From: WHSW01 sp963777775
GTDB taxonomy: Bacteria > Actinomycetota > Thermoleophilia > Solirubrobacterales > 70-9
Assembly (NCBI GenBank): GCA_963777775.1
Contig: CAVZRL010000009.1
Coordinates: 62,001-126,000, forward strand
Length of the DNA: 64,000 nucleotides
Direction: 5' to 3'
The translations under genes were made by a program, and so were the position numbers. The notes beneath the pieces were generated by a model. That model saw only the letters and a program-made list of their open reading frames with translations, searched no databases and had not been told where the DNA came from. Every line of letters begins with the position of its first letter. The first letter of the stretch is position 1. This document shows, piece by piece, positions 13,895 through 22,419 of the stretch.

Positions 13895-13935
13895 GCGTGC
13901 CCCGGCCGGCGACGGCGGACTACCGCTTCTAGTCG

Positions 13936-14967
13936 CTAGAACAGCTGGTTCTCGCCGGCGAAGATCTCGGAGACGGAGTCGTCGGCGAAGATGCGGCGGA
14001 TCGAGTCGGCGAGCGTCTGGGCGGCGGACAGCACCTTGATGTTCTCCGGGTAGTCGGGGCGCAGCGGGATCGTGTCGGTGACCACGATCCGCTCGATCCC
14101 CGAGCTCTCGTATGGGAGGCGCTCGTAGGCCGGCCCGGAGAAAAGCCCGTGGGTCGCGCAGGCGATCACCCGCGCCGCGCCCTCGTCGAGCACCGTTCGG
14201 GCTGCGGCGCAGAGCGTGCCCGCCGTGTCGATCATGTCGTCGACCAGGACCGCGGTCTTGCCGCGCACGTCGCCGACCACGTAGCCGATCTCGGCGACCT
14301 GCTGCTCGGGCCGCTCCTTCTCCATCACCGCCCAGTGACAGCCGACCTTGCGGGCGAAGTTGCGCGCCACCTTGACCCGGCCGGCGTCCGGGGAGACGAT
14401 CACCAGCTCGTCCTCCCACGCCTGGTCCATGAACCACTGGGTGAGCATCGGCATCGCGGTCATGTGGTCGACCGGTTTCGAGAAGAACCCCTGGACCTGG
14501 CCGGAGTGCAGGTCCATGGTCAGCACCCGGTCGACGCCGACCGCCTCCAGTGCCTGGGCGACCACGCGGGCCGAGATCGGCTCCCGGGGGGCCGACTTCT
14601 TGTCCTGGCGCGAGTAGCCGTACCAGGGCAGCACGGCGATGATCCGGTGCGCCGAGGCGCCCTTGGCGGCGTCGATCATCACCAGCAGCTCCATCAGGGC
14701 GTCGTTCGGGGTCATGCCCTGGGCCCGGTTGGCGGCCGTCGACTGGACGAGGAAGACGTCGGCGCCACGGATCGACTCCTCGTAGCGGCAGTAGACCTCG
14801 CCGTCGGCGAAGGTGCGCAGGTCGACGCGCCCGAGGTCGACGTCGAGCTTCGACGCGATCCGGGCGGCGAGCTCCATCGACGCGCGGCCGCCGAAGACCA
14901 TCATCCGCTTCGTGTAGTCGTGCGGAATCGAGCTGATCAGCTGCGGGCTCTGCTCGAGGATGCTCAT
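13936..14967 (-). CDS. prs: Ribose-phosphate pyrophosphokinase
   Basis: This 343-residue enzyme makes PRPP from ribose-5-phosphate and ATP for nucleotide, His and Trp synthesis. The flexible-loop and PRPP-binding motifs are present: FADGEVYCRYEESIRGADVF near residue 55, then PWYGYSRQDKKSAPREPIS, DLHSGQVQGFF and the PRPP loop AVLVDDMIDTAGTL near residue 245. It is slightly longer than most bacterial Prs (about 310-320 residues). Its ATG overlaps the glmU stop by one base (TGATG), so the two are translationally coupled, as in many bacteria. Confidence 0.97.
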   Translation of the reverse strand: MSILEQSPQLISSIPHDYTKRMMVFGGRASMELAARIASKLDVDLGRVDLRTFADGEVYCRYEESIRGADVFLVQSTAANRAQGMTPNDALMELLVMIDAAKGASAHRIIAVLPWYGYSRQDKKSAPREPISARVVAQALEAVGVDRVLTMDLHSGQVQGFFSKPVDHMTAMPMLTQWFMDQAWEDELVIVSPDAGRVKVARNFARKVGCHWAVMEKERPEQQVAEIGYVVGDVRGKTAVLVDDMIDTAGTLCAAARTVLDEGAARVIACATHGLFSGPAYERLPYESSGIERIVVTDTIPLRPDYPENIKVLSAAQTLADSIRRIFADDSVSEIFAGENQLF

Positions 14968-16391
14968 CAGTCGTCGTCGGTGTCCGCGTCCTCGCTCGCC
15001 TCGGCGGCCTTTCGATCCGCGTAGCCCTCGATATTGCGCTGGTCGTTGCTCGAGACTCCGAGAGCGCCGTCGGGGACGTCCTCGCGGATCACCGCGCCGG
15101 CGCCAGTGTATGCGCCGTCGCCGATCCTGACCGGGGCGACAAGCGACGTGTTGACCGAGATCCGCGCAGCTTCCCCGATCTTCGTCCGGTTCTTGTTCCG
15201 CCCGTCGTAGTTGGCGGTGATCGATCCGGCGCCGACGTTGGCACGAGCGCCGATCTCGGCGTCGCCGACGTAGGCGAGGTGCGGGACCTTCGCCCCATCG
15301 CCGACCCGGGCGTTCTTGACCTCGACGAAGGCCCCGACCTTGGCGCCGGTGGCGAGCACCGCGCCGGGACGCAGGTAGGTGAACGGGCCGACGCTCGCCT
15401 GATCGCCGACCTCGGCCTCGACCAGGTGGGAATGGACGACGCGAGCCCCGGCACCGATCCGGGAGTCGATCACGGTCGAGTGCGGGCCGACCACCGCGCC
15501 GGCGTCGACGACGGTCGAACCGCGCAGCACGGTGGCGGGCTCGATCGTCGCGTCGGCGCCGATCTCGACCTCGACGTCGATCCAGGTCGAGCCGGGATCG
15601 ACGATCGTCGCCCCGTCCAGCATGTGGCGCTCACAGATCCGGCGCCGCGCCTCGGCCGCGACCAGCGCCAGGTCGGCGCGGTTGTTGACGCCAAGGTTGA
15701 CGTGCGGGTCGCTCGCCTTATGGGCGACGACCCGCAGCCCGCGCTCGCGGAGCAGCGGCAGCACGTCCCCGAGGTAGTACTCGCCGGCCGAGTTGTCGTT
15801 CGAGATCTCGGACAGGCACTCGGCCAGCGGCGCGGCGGCGAAGGCGTAAGTGCCGGTGTTGATCTCGCGGATCGCGAGCACCTCGGGCGCGACCTCACCG
15901 GGGTCCTTGGTCTCGACGATCTCGGCGACGTGGCCCTCGGCGTCGCGGACCACGCGTCCGTAGGCGCCCGGGTCGTCGAGCTCGACGGTCATCACCGTCG
16001 CCGCTGCCTCGCGGCGGCGATGTGTTTCGAGCAGCTCGGAGACCACCTCGGCGCTGATCAGCGGGTGGTCACCGGAGAGCACGACGACCGCCTCCGCGGC
16101 CCGGATCAGCTCGATCGCGGCGAGCACCGCGCCGCCGGTCCCGTTCACCTCGGGCTGGATCACGGTCTCGACGCCCTCTGGGAGGGCCGGACCAAGATCA
16201 CGGTCGGCGGAGACGATGACCGCGATTCGCTCGGCCCCCGCGTCGCGCCCGGCGATCACCGGCCAGGCGACCATCGCCCGGCCGCAGACGGGGTGCAGCA
16301 CCTTGGGCAGCGATGAGCGCATCCGCGTGCCCTCCCCCGCGGCCATGACCAGGACCGCGAGGCCGCCGTCGTTCGCAGAACCACCGCTCAC
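14967..16391 (-). CDS. glmU: Bifunctional N-acetylglucosamine-1-phosphate uridyltransferase / glucosamine-1-phosphate acetyltransferase
   Basis: This protein of about 474 residues makes UDP-GlcNAc for peptidoglycan. The N-terminal nucleotidyltransferase has LVMAAGEGTRMRSSLPKVLH, the uridyl-binding QPEVNGTGGAV, LSGDHPL and INTGTYAF. The C-terminal left-handed beta-helix has hexapeptide repeats, with the acetyltransferase motifs FVEVKNARVGDGAK and NYDGRNKNRTKIG. The GTG at 16391 is preferred because a TACGAT -10 box ends 7 nt upstream (leaderless); a TTG lies two codons earlier. The tail is acidic (DADTDDD). Confidence 0.96.
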   Translation of the reverse strand: MSGGSANDGGLAVLVMAAGEGTRMRSSLPKVLHPVCGRAMVAWPVIAGRDAGAERIAVIVSADRDLGPALPEGVETVIQPEVNGTGGAVLAAIELIRAAEAVVVLSGDHPLISAEVVSELLETHRRREAAATVMTVELDDPGAYGRVVRDAEGHVAEIVETKDPGEVAPEVLAIREINTGTYAFAAAPLAECLSEISNDNSAGEYYLGDVLPLLRERGLRVVAHKASDPHVNLGVNNRADLALVAAEARRRICERHMLDGATIVDPGSTWIDVEVEIGADATIEPATVLRGSTVVDAGAVVGPHSTVIDSRIGAGARVVHSHLVEAEVGDQASVGPFTYLRPGAVLATGAKVGAFVEVKNARVGDGAKVPHLAYVGDAEIGARANVGAGSITANYDGRNKNRTKIGEAARISVNTSLVAPVRIGDGAYTGAGAVIREDVPDGALGVSSNDQRNIEGYADRKAAEASEDADTDDD

Positions 16392-16443
16392 GGGCAAGAT
16401 CGTAGGCGCCGGACGCGATCGAGGGCTTGGCCGCCCAGAGGCC

Positions 16444-16812
16444 CTATGCGGGCCGGTGACAGACGGCCTCGATGTTGTTGCCGTCGAGGTCGAGGACGAA
16501 GGCGCCGTAGTAGTGCGGGTGGTAGATCGGCCGCGGGCCGGCGGGGCCGTTGTCGGTCCCGCCGGCGGCGATCGCAGCAGCGTGGAAGGCGTCGACGAGC
16601 TCGCGGTTGTCGCAGGCGAAGGCGACGTGCAGGCCCGTCTGCACCGGCCGCTCGCCGCTGATCCAGAAGAACGGCTTGCCCTGATTGCCGAAGCCGCCGA
16701 AATTCGGGATCGGCTCCATCAACAGCCCGATCCCGAGCGGCTCGAGCGCCTGCTCGTAGTACGCCTTGCTCGCCTCGTAGTCCGAAACCCCGAAGCCGAC
16801 GTGATCGATCAT
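16444..16812 (-). CDS. VOC-family (glyoxalase/bleomycin-resistance fold) protein
   Basis: This 122-residue protein starts MIDHVGFGVSDYEASKAYYE, the typical first beta-alpha unit of a VOC domain. The second unit ends GAFVLDLDGNNIEAVCH, with the metal-position Glu in NIEAV. A His near the start (DHVGF) and one in GLHVAF complete a possible metal site. Substrate unknown. AAGGAGG upstream of the ATG is a good Shine-Dalgarno, so the start at 16812 is preferred over a longer open frame. Confidence 0.85.
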   Translation of the reverse strand: MIDHVGFGVSDYEASKAYYEQALEPLGIGLLMEPIPNFGGFGNQGKPFFWISGERPVQTGLHVAFACDNRELVDAFHAAAIAAGGTDNGPAGPRPIYHPHYYGAFVLDLDGNNIEAVCHRPA

Positions 16813-16871
16813 CTCCGCTCCTCCTTCGCCGTCTCGGCCACAGGCTAGGCATAAACTCGATCGCAGCTCGA

Positions 16872-16943
16872 TCCGGGGTGGTGTAGTTGGGAGCACTCCA
16901 GTTTTTGGTACTGGCAGCCGAGGTTCGATCCCTCGCCCCGGAG
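16872..16943 (+). tRNA. tRNA-Gln (anticodon TTG)
   Basis: A full cloverleaf can be drawn: acceptor stem TCCGGGG/CCCCGGA, D arm, anticodon stem CCAGT/ACTGG with loop TTTTGGT (anticodon TTG) and T arm CGAGG-TTCGATC-CCTCG, with discriminator G at 16943. The length is 72 nt and no CCA end is encoded. Confidence 0.92.
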
Positions 16944-16966
16944 CTGACGAGCCGGGTCAGGATCGG

Positions 16967-18223
16967 TTAGCCCCCGTTCTTGCCCCGGACCTTCGCCCGT
17001 CCCGCCTCGGTGCCGGGCTCGAGCGCCGGGCCGCGCGGGGGTGTGATCCCGAGCACACGCATCGCCTTCAGGCCGAGGCCGAGCTTCTCGCGGCCCTCGG
17101 TCGAGGTGATGTCGTGGCCGCAGAGCTCCTTCGCCCGCTCGAGCCGGTAGCGGATCGTGTGCCGGTGGGTGAACAGCCGCTCGGCGGTCGGGGTGACGTT
17201 GCCGTCGTTCTCGAGGTACGCCTCGATCGTCCCGACCAGCTCGGTCTCGTACTGCTCGTCGTAGGCCACCAGCGGGGCGACCGTCTCGGCGTAGAAGCGC
17301 TCCAGCTCACCCGAGCCCTCGCTCATCGCCGGCAGCAGGAGCCGGTAGGAGCCGGTGTTTTCGAACGAGAGCAGCGCGATCCCGTCCGCCTCGGCGACAT
17401 TCGCGGCCAGCAGCGCCTCCTGGCCCGCCCTGTAGAGATCGACCGGGTCTGCGACCCAGCGCCCGTATGCGACCGTGAGGTGAAAGCCCGGCAGCGAGGC
17501 GGCGAGCTCGCGCTGCAGCGCGGTCGCCGCCCGCGCCAGCAACCCGGACTCGGTGACCGGCACGATCGCGCTCACGTCGGCCCGCTCGCCGCCCTCCCCG
17601 CCGTCGGCGAGCTCGGCGATCGCGCCTGAGCTGGCCGCCCGCAGCGCGCGCAGCGAGACGATCAGCAGCCGCGCCCGCCAGTCACCCGTCTGCGCGGTGC
17701 GCGGCGCCGCTCGGGCGACCACCACCCCGCCGCCGGCGCCGACGTCCGCGGCCAGCTCGGAGGCGCGGGCGACGATGTCGCCGCGGTCGGTGACCCGGCG
17801 GCCGAGCACCGCGCGCACGAACTCCCCGGCCGCCTCGTCGCTGGCCCACTCGGGCGCCCGGGCTCGCTCGAGCTCGAGCGCGAGCAGGGTCGAGACCATC
17901 CGGATCAGGGTCGAGCTCGGATCGCCGCCGCGGGCCCGGTAGCGCAGCTCGCCGACCACCGCGTCGGCGACCCGCAGCTCGAGCGCCTCGACGTCACCCG
18001 CACCCGCGAGCAGCTTCGACTCCTCCGCCGACGAGCTGGCGGCGACGGCGAGCACCGCGCTCGAGCGGTCGATCAGCGCCACGCTGCCACCCAGCGCCGC
18101 TCCCGCAGCCCGGGCCACCGCGGGCAGCCCGGCACCCGACTCGATCGCCTCCGAGAGCGCCTCAAGCGCCCCCGAATCCGCATCCTTTGCAGGGGTTTTA
18201 CCAGTCGCCCGCGCGCCAGCCAC
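16967..18223 (-). CDS. PucR/CdaR-type helix-turn-helix transcriptional regulator
   Basis: This 418-residue protein has the PucR C-terminal helix-turn-helix region LVGTIEAYLENDGNVTPTAE, then LFTHRHTIRYRLERAKELCG (residues about 335-385), the family hallmark. Residues about 230-310 resemble the GGDEF-like PucR middle domain (VAYGRWVADPVDLYRAGQEALLAA), without a GGDEF motif. The N-terminal 150 residues look like a sensory domain. Targets are unknown; family members often act on purine or amino-acid catabolism. It has no catabolic operon beside it. Confidence 0.85.
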   Translation of the reverse strand: MAGARATGKTPAKDADSGALEALSEAIESGAGLPAVARAAGAALGGSVALIDRSSAVLAVAASSSAEESKLLAGAGDVEALELRVADAVVGELRYRARGGDPSSTLIRMVSTLLALELERARAPEWASDEAAGEFVRAVLGRRVTDRGDIVARASELAADVGAGGGVVVARAAPRTAQTGDWRARLLIVSLRALRAASSGAIAELADGGEGGERADVSAIVPVTESGLLARAATALQRELAASLPGFHLTVAYGRWVADPVDLYRAGQEALLAANVAEADGIALLSFENTGSYRLLLPAMSEGSGELERFYAETVAPLVAYDEQYETELVGTIEAYLENDGNVTPTAERLFTHRHTIRYRLERAKELCGHDITSTEGREKLGLGLKAMRVLGITPPRGPALEPGTEAGRAKVRGKNGG

Positions 18224-18289
18224 ACCCAGATTCTAGGTCGCCAGCAAACGAAAGGGCGGCAGTCGCCGCTTTGCAGCCGCCTCGCCCGG

Positions 18290-18526
18290 TTAGTCGAAGA
18301 CGCCGGTGATGTCGTCCCAGAAGTAGACGATCCCAACTCCGAGCGCGATCCCGATCGCAAGCAGCGCCGCGAGCACGAAGATCGAGACGAAGACCGCGGT
18401 CACCTTCTCCCAGCTGCGGCCGAAGGAGCCGATCGCGGGCGCCAGGATCAGCGCCGTGAAGGCGACGATGCTGATCAGCGCGGCGCCGCCGAACAGGAAG
18501 TACTCGGTTCCAATCTTGGCCGTCAA
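18290..18526 (-). CDS. Small membrane protein, unknown function
   Basis: A protein of about 78 residues with two transmembrane segments: FLFGGAALISIVAFTALILA and FVSIFVLAALLAIGIALGVG. The TTG at 18526 is one possible start. A CTG at 18535 overlapping the upstream stop (CTGA) has a GGAGGAG Shine-Dalgarno 6 nt away and would be translationally coupled, so the exact start is uncertain. It follows the DedA-PAP2 gene on the same strand and probably shares its mRNA. Confidence 0.6.
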   Translation of the reverse strand: MTAKIGTEYFLFGGAALISIVAFTALILAPAIGSFGRSWEKVTAVFVSIFVLAALLAIGIALGVGIVYFWDDITGVFD

Positions 18527-18531
18527 CGAGG

Positions 18532-20028
18532 TCAGGGGTCGCTCCTCCGGCCCTGATTCTGCCGTAGATGGGTGGCGACCATCGCGATCGCGGCGCAGCC
18601 GGCGAACGAGCAGACGCCGAGCGCCCAGCCGCCGCTGACGTCGCTCAGGTAGTGGACGCCGAGGTAGACCCGGCTCAGCCCCACCGCGGCGGTGAGCAGG
18701 ACGCCGATCAGAACCAGCGCGCTCGCGTGGGTGAGACCGGGACGCACCCGGACCGCGATCGTCAGCGCGAGCCAGGTGTAGATCACCGAATAGGCCGCGT
18801 GGCCGCTGGGGAAGGCGTCGCCGTCCGCGTCGACCAGCCCGTCGGGCGGGCGCGGGCGGTCGAGCGCCTCCTTGAGCGCCGGGACGGCGATATGGAGGAT
18901 GACCAGGGCGACGACCAGCACGCAGACCTCGGGCCAGCGGCGCCGGAGCGCGAGTGCCACCGCGGCGACCAGGGCGACCGCGGTCGTCGCCAGCGACGAC
19001 CCCAGGGCGGTGACCAGCTTCTCGATCTCGGTCAGCCACTCGGTCTGCAGCTCCGCCGCCACATCGGCCGCCTGGGTGTCGCCCGGCGTCGGCCCGGGAT
19101 CGCCGCTGACGATCGAGATGTAGGCGACGAGCACGAAGGCGGCGACCGCAAACGCCGCCGTCAGGCTGGTGAACTCGAGTCCGAGCCCTCCGGGGGTGAG
19201 CCGCGCCCAGACGAAGCGGGCCTGCGGGCGCAGGCGGCGCCCGAGCGCCAGCACGGGGCGCAGCGCCGCGATCGACTCCATCCGCCCGACCAGCGCCGCC
19301 CGGTTCTCGGCCACCCGCAGGTAGCGGACCGCGAGCACGATCGCGACCACCACCCCGACGACGAGGCCGAAGACCAGCAGGCCCCTGCTCGCCAGCTCGG
19401 TCGCCCGGTTGATGTTCTCCGAGATCAGGTAGCCGAGCAGGGTGAACCCCGCGGCCCAGAGGCCGGTCCCGAGCACGCTGTACGGGAGGAAGGCGCGGTA
19501 GCGCATCCCCGAGCTGCCGGCGATGAACGGGGCGAGCGCGCGGACGAGGCCGATGAAGCGCCCGATCAGGATCGTCTTCCCGCCGTGACGCTCGAAGTAG
19601 GCCTCGACCTGGGCGAAGCGCTCGGGCGTGATCCGCACCTTGGACCCGTGGCGGAGGACGAAGTCGCGCCCGAGCCGGGCGCCGAGCATGAAGCTCACCG
19701 TGTCGCCGGCCCAGGCGCAGAACCAGACCACGGCGATCATCAGCTCGACCGAGTTCTCGCCCTGGCCCGCGAGCGCGCCACCGATGATCACCGCCGTCTC
19801 GCCAGGAAACACGAGCCCGACGAAGGCGCCGGTCTCGAGGAAGGCGAGCAGGCCGACCAGCGCGTAGCTCCAGTTCCCGAGATCGTCGGCGAGGTCGGCG
19901 AGGAAGCCCTCGATATCGAGGTTCGGCGCCAGCTGCTGAAAGGCGATGAAGCCGCCGCCGAAGACGGCGATCAGCGCCAGCAGCCGGATCCTCTCGCCGC
20001 GCCCCTCCTGATCGCCGCCCAGTCGCAC
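18532..20028 (-). CDS. DedA-family membrane protein fused to a PAP2 phosphatase domain
   Basis: This 498-residue protein has two membrane domains. Residues about 40-230 are DedA/VTT-like: LLAFLETGAFVGLVFPGETA, the FIGLVRALAPFIAG segment and a following hairpin. Residues about 330-480 are a PAP2 phosphatase: KEALDRPRPP (motif 1), PSGHAAYS (motif 2, catalytic His) and SRVYLGVHYLSDV (motif 3). DedA proteins are linked to lipid flipping or membrane homeostasis and PAP2 enzymes dephosphorylate lipid phosphates such as undecaprenyl-PP, so lipid-carrier recycling is a reasonable guess. Confidence 0.9.
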   Translation of the reverse strand: MRLGGDQEGRGERIRLLALIAVFGGGFIAFQQLAPNLDIEGFLADLADDLGNWSYALVGLLAFLETGAFVGLVFPGETAVIIGGALAGQGENSVELMIAVVWFCAWAGDTVSFMLGARLGRDFVLRHGSKVRITPERFAQVEAYFERHGGKTILIGRFIGLVRALAPFIAGSSGMRYRAFLPYSVLGTGLWAAGFTLLGYLISENINRATELASRGLLVFGLVVGVVVAIVLAVRYLRVAENRAALVGRMESIAALRPVLALGRRLRPQARFVWARLTPGGLGLEFTSLTAAFAVAAFVLVAYISIVSGDPGPTPGDTQAADVAAELQTEWLTEIEKLVTALGSSLATTAVALVAAVALALRRRWPEVCVLVVALVILHIAVPALKEALDRPRPPDGLVDADGDAFPSGHAAYSVIYTWLALTIAVRVRPGLTHASALVLIGVLLTAAVGLSRVYLGVHYLSDVSGGWALGVCSFAGCAAIAMVATHLRQNQGRRSDP

Positions 20029-20035
20029 GGCGGGA

Positions 20036-20879
20036 TTATCCGAGTCGCTGCGGCGTGGAGACGATCGCGTTCGCGTAGCGGGGCGGCAGCGCGGCCGCCG
20101 CCGCGTCCGCAGCGACCACGTCGTCGAAGATCCCGACCGCGGTCGGGCCCGAGCCGGCGACCATGGCGCCCCCGGCCCCCGCCTCTCGCAGCGCGTCGAG
20201 GGCCTCGCTGATCTCGGGCCGCAGCGAGACCGCCGCCTGCTCGAGGTCGTTGACCAGCAGCTCGGGGTACGCGAGCGGCGAGGCGCCGCCCGCCGCTGCC
20301 ACCCGCAGCTCGCCCGCCAGGCGGTCGAGCTCGGCGGGCTCGCGCCCGAGTCCGAGCGCGTCCGCCTCGCGGTAGACGGCGGCGGTGTCGAGGCCGGCCT
20401 CGCCCTCGATCATCACGACCCCGAACTCGCCCGGCGCCGCCAGCGGCTCGATCACCTCGCCGGCCCCGGAGACGAGCGCCAGGCGCGGGTCGAGCTGCGA
20501 GGGGACGTCGGCGCCGAGCCCGGCGGCCAGCGCCGCGAGGTCGTCGATCTCGGCGCCGGCGAGCCGCAACACCGCGGCGGCGTCGGCGCTGCCGCCACCG
20601 AGCCCGGCGGCGACCGGGATCCGCTTCTCGATCTCGACCCGGACCGGCGGCGAGGACCAGCCCCGCGCCCGTAGCGCCTCGAGCGCGACGGCGACCAGAT
20701 TCGGGCCCTCGACCCCGGCGCAGACCACCTCGTCGGCCTCGCCGGAAGCCGGCTCGATCACGATCCGGTCCGAGAGCGCCAGCGGGCAGAACAGCGAGCG
20801 CAGCTCGTGCAGCCCGTCCGCGCGCCGGCCGTCCGAGGAAGAGACAGAGGTTGAGCTTTGCCGGCGCCCTAACGACCAT
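20036..20879 (-). CDS. ispE: 4-diphosphocytidyl-2-C-methyl-D-erythritol kinase, apparently frameshifted near its N-terminus
   Basis: The main part carries GHMP-kinase motifs: the ATP-binding PVAAGLGGGSADAAA at about residue 95 and AMVAGSGPTAVGIFDDV near the C-terminus. The first codons, from the ATG at 20879, read MVVRAPAKLNLCLFLG, the usual IspE start, but they are in another frame. Dropping one base near 20828-20834 joins LFLG to RRADGLHELRSL. The enzyme belongs to the MEP isoprenoid pathway and is normally essential, so a sequencing indel is more likely than a true pseudogene. The ATG overlaps the rsmA end by 11 nt. Confidence 0.85.
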
Positions 20880-21639
20880 CCAGCGCCTCCGCGAGCGCCG
20901 CGAACTCGGCCGGACCGAGGCGTTCCGCCCGCGCGTCCTCCGCCAGGCCGAGGTCGGCGAGCGCCGCGCGCGCCCGATCCCGGCTGCCCGGCCGCGCGTG
21001 CTCGAGCGAGCGCGCCAGCGACTTGCGCCGGTGCGCGAAGGCGTCGCGGACCAGGCTCGCGACTCGCGGGTCGGCGGCCGGCCCGATCCGCTCGAGGCGG
21101 AGCAGCGCCGAGTCGACCCGCGGCCGGGGCTTGAACACCGCCCGGTCGATCGTCCGCAGCAGGCGAACCTCGCAGGAGAGCTGCACAAGCACGCTCGGGG
21201 ACCCGTACGTCCGCGAGCCCGGCGCGGCCCGGAGCCGATCGGCGATCTCGCGCTGGACCAGCAGGGTCCAGGACCCGAGCCCGGGCAGGCAGGCGATCGT
21301 GCGCAGGATCAACGGCGTCGCGATCGCGTAGGGCAGGTTGGCGACCATGCGATCCGGTGCGGGCTCGAGCGCCGAGAGATCGAATCGCATCGCGTCGGCG
21401 AAATGCAGCTCGACGCCCGGGTACTGGGCCGCGACGCGTTCGAGCGCCGGGCGCAGCCGCCGGTCGAGCTCGATCACGTGCAGGGTCGCGACCAGCGGCG
21501 CCAGCTCGGCGGTCAGCGCGCCCTCGCCGCCGCCGACCTCGAGCACGACGTCGCCGGGCTCGGGCCCGGCCTCGCGGACGATCGCGGCGAGCAGGTTGGG
21601 GTCGGCGAGGAAGTTCTGGCCCAGCCGCACCACGCTCAC
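20869..21639 (-). CDS. rsmA: 16S rRNA (adenine1518/1519-N6)-dimethyltransferase
   Basis: This 256-residue protein has the KsgA/RsmA signature: LGQNFLADPNLL at the start, the SAM motif DVVLEVGGGEGALTAEL, the ADAMRFDL site and the catalytic NLPY motif (VANLPYAIATPLI). The C-terminal helical domain follows (AFAHRRKSLARSL). It dimethylates two adenines in helix 45 of 16S rRNA during ribosome assembly. The start is GTG at 21639, in a GTGA overlap with the tatD stop, in the order tatD-rsmA-ispE, common in actinobacteria. Confidence 0.95.
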   Translation of the reverse strand: MSVVRLGQNFLADPNLLAAIVREAGPEPGDVVLEVGGGEGALTAELAPLVATLHVIELDRRLRPALERVAAQYPGVELHFADAMRFDLSALEPAPDRMVANLPYAIATPLILRTIACLPGLGSWTLLVQREIADRLRAAPGSRTYGSPSVLVQLSCEVRLLRTIDRAVFKPRPRVDSALLRLERIGPAADPRVASLVRDAFAHRRKSLARSLEHARPGSRDRARAALADLGLAEDARAERLGPAEFAALAEALDGR

Positions 21640-22412
21640 CAGCCGAAGGCGCGCGCGGCGTTCGCCTCGACGATCGCCTCGAGCTGCGGGTAGGAGAGCC
21701 CCCTGAGCTCGGCCAGCTGCTCGGCGACCGCGACCACATTGGCCGGCTGGTTCGGCTTCCCGCGAACGGGCTGCGGGGCCAGGAACGGCGCGTCGGTCTC
21801 GACCAGCAGCAACTCCTCGGGCACAGCGCCGGCAGCCTCGCGCAGCGAGGTCGCGCTCGGGTAGGTGAGGTTGCCGGCGAACGAGCAATACCAGCCGGCC
21901 TCCCCGGCCTCCACGGCCCGTGCCGGCGGGGCCGAGAAGCAGTGCAGGATCACCGTCACCCCGTCGGCCTCGTCCCGCAAGGTCGCGAAGGTCTCGGCCA
22001 GCGCCTCCCCGTCGGTCGTCTGGCCGCCGTCGCGGACGTGGATCACGAGCGGCTTGGAGAGCCGGCGCGCGATCGCGATCTGGGCCCGAAAGGCTCGGCG
22101 CTGATCCTCGCGCGGAGCGCGGTCGCGGTAGTAGTCGAGCCCCGTCTCGCCGACCGCGGCGACCCGAGGATCGGCGGCGAGCCGCTCGAGCCGCGCCGCC
22201 GCCCGGTCGTCGAAACCGGCGGTGCCGTTCGGGTGGCGCCCGACCGCCGCCAGCACCTCCTCGTGGCGCTCCGCCGTCGCGATCGCCTCGGCGCCGGCGT
22301 CCTCGTCGATGCCGACGCTGAGCATCCGGCGCACTCCCACCGCGTGCGCATCGGCAACCAGCTCGGCCGCCGGCGCCTCGCAGAGGCCGAGATGGCAGTG
22401 GGTGTCGATCAC
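21636..22412 (-). CDS. tatD: TatD-family deoxyribonuclease/hydrolase
   Basis: This 258-residue metal-dependent hydrolase has all family ligands: DTHCHLG at the start, VGETGLDYYRD (Glu), VIHVRD (His), LHCFSAPP (His) and LVETDAPFLAP (Asp). It ends NAARAFGW. TatD enzymes act as 3'-5' DNase/RNase in DNA turnover. The GTG start at 22412 lies 8 nt from the metG stop and the gene ends in a GTGA overlap with rsmA, so it sits in a metG-tatD-rsmA-ispE operon. Confidence 0.93.
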   Translation of the reverse strand: MIDTHCHLGLCEAPAAELVADAHAVGVRRMLSVGIDEDAGAEAIATAERHEEVLAAVGRHPNGTAGFDDRAAARLERLAADPRVAAVGETGLDYYRDRAPREDQRRAFRAQIAIARRLSKPLVIHVRDGGQTTDGEALAETFATLRDEADGVTVILHCFSAPPARAVEAGEAGWYCSFAGNLTYPSATSLREAAGAVPEELLLVETDAPFLAPQPVRGKPNQPANVVAVAEQLAELRGLSYPQLEAIVEANAARAFGW

Positions 22413-22419
22413 GGTGTAG

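Noticed and set aside
18568..20211. Long plus-strand open frame opposite the DedA-PAP2 gene
   Set aside because: The product is rich in Arg, Gln, Gly and Asp with no domain, and it is antisense to a gene with clear catalytic motifs.
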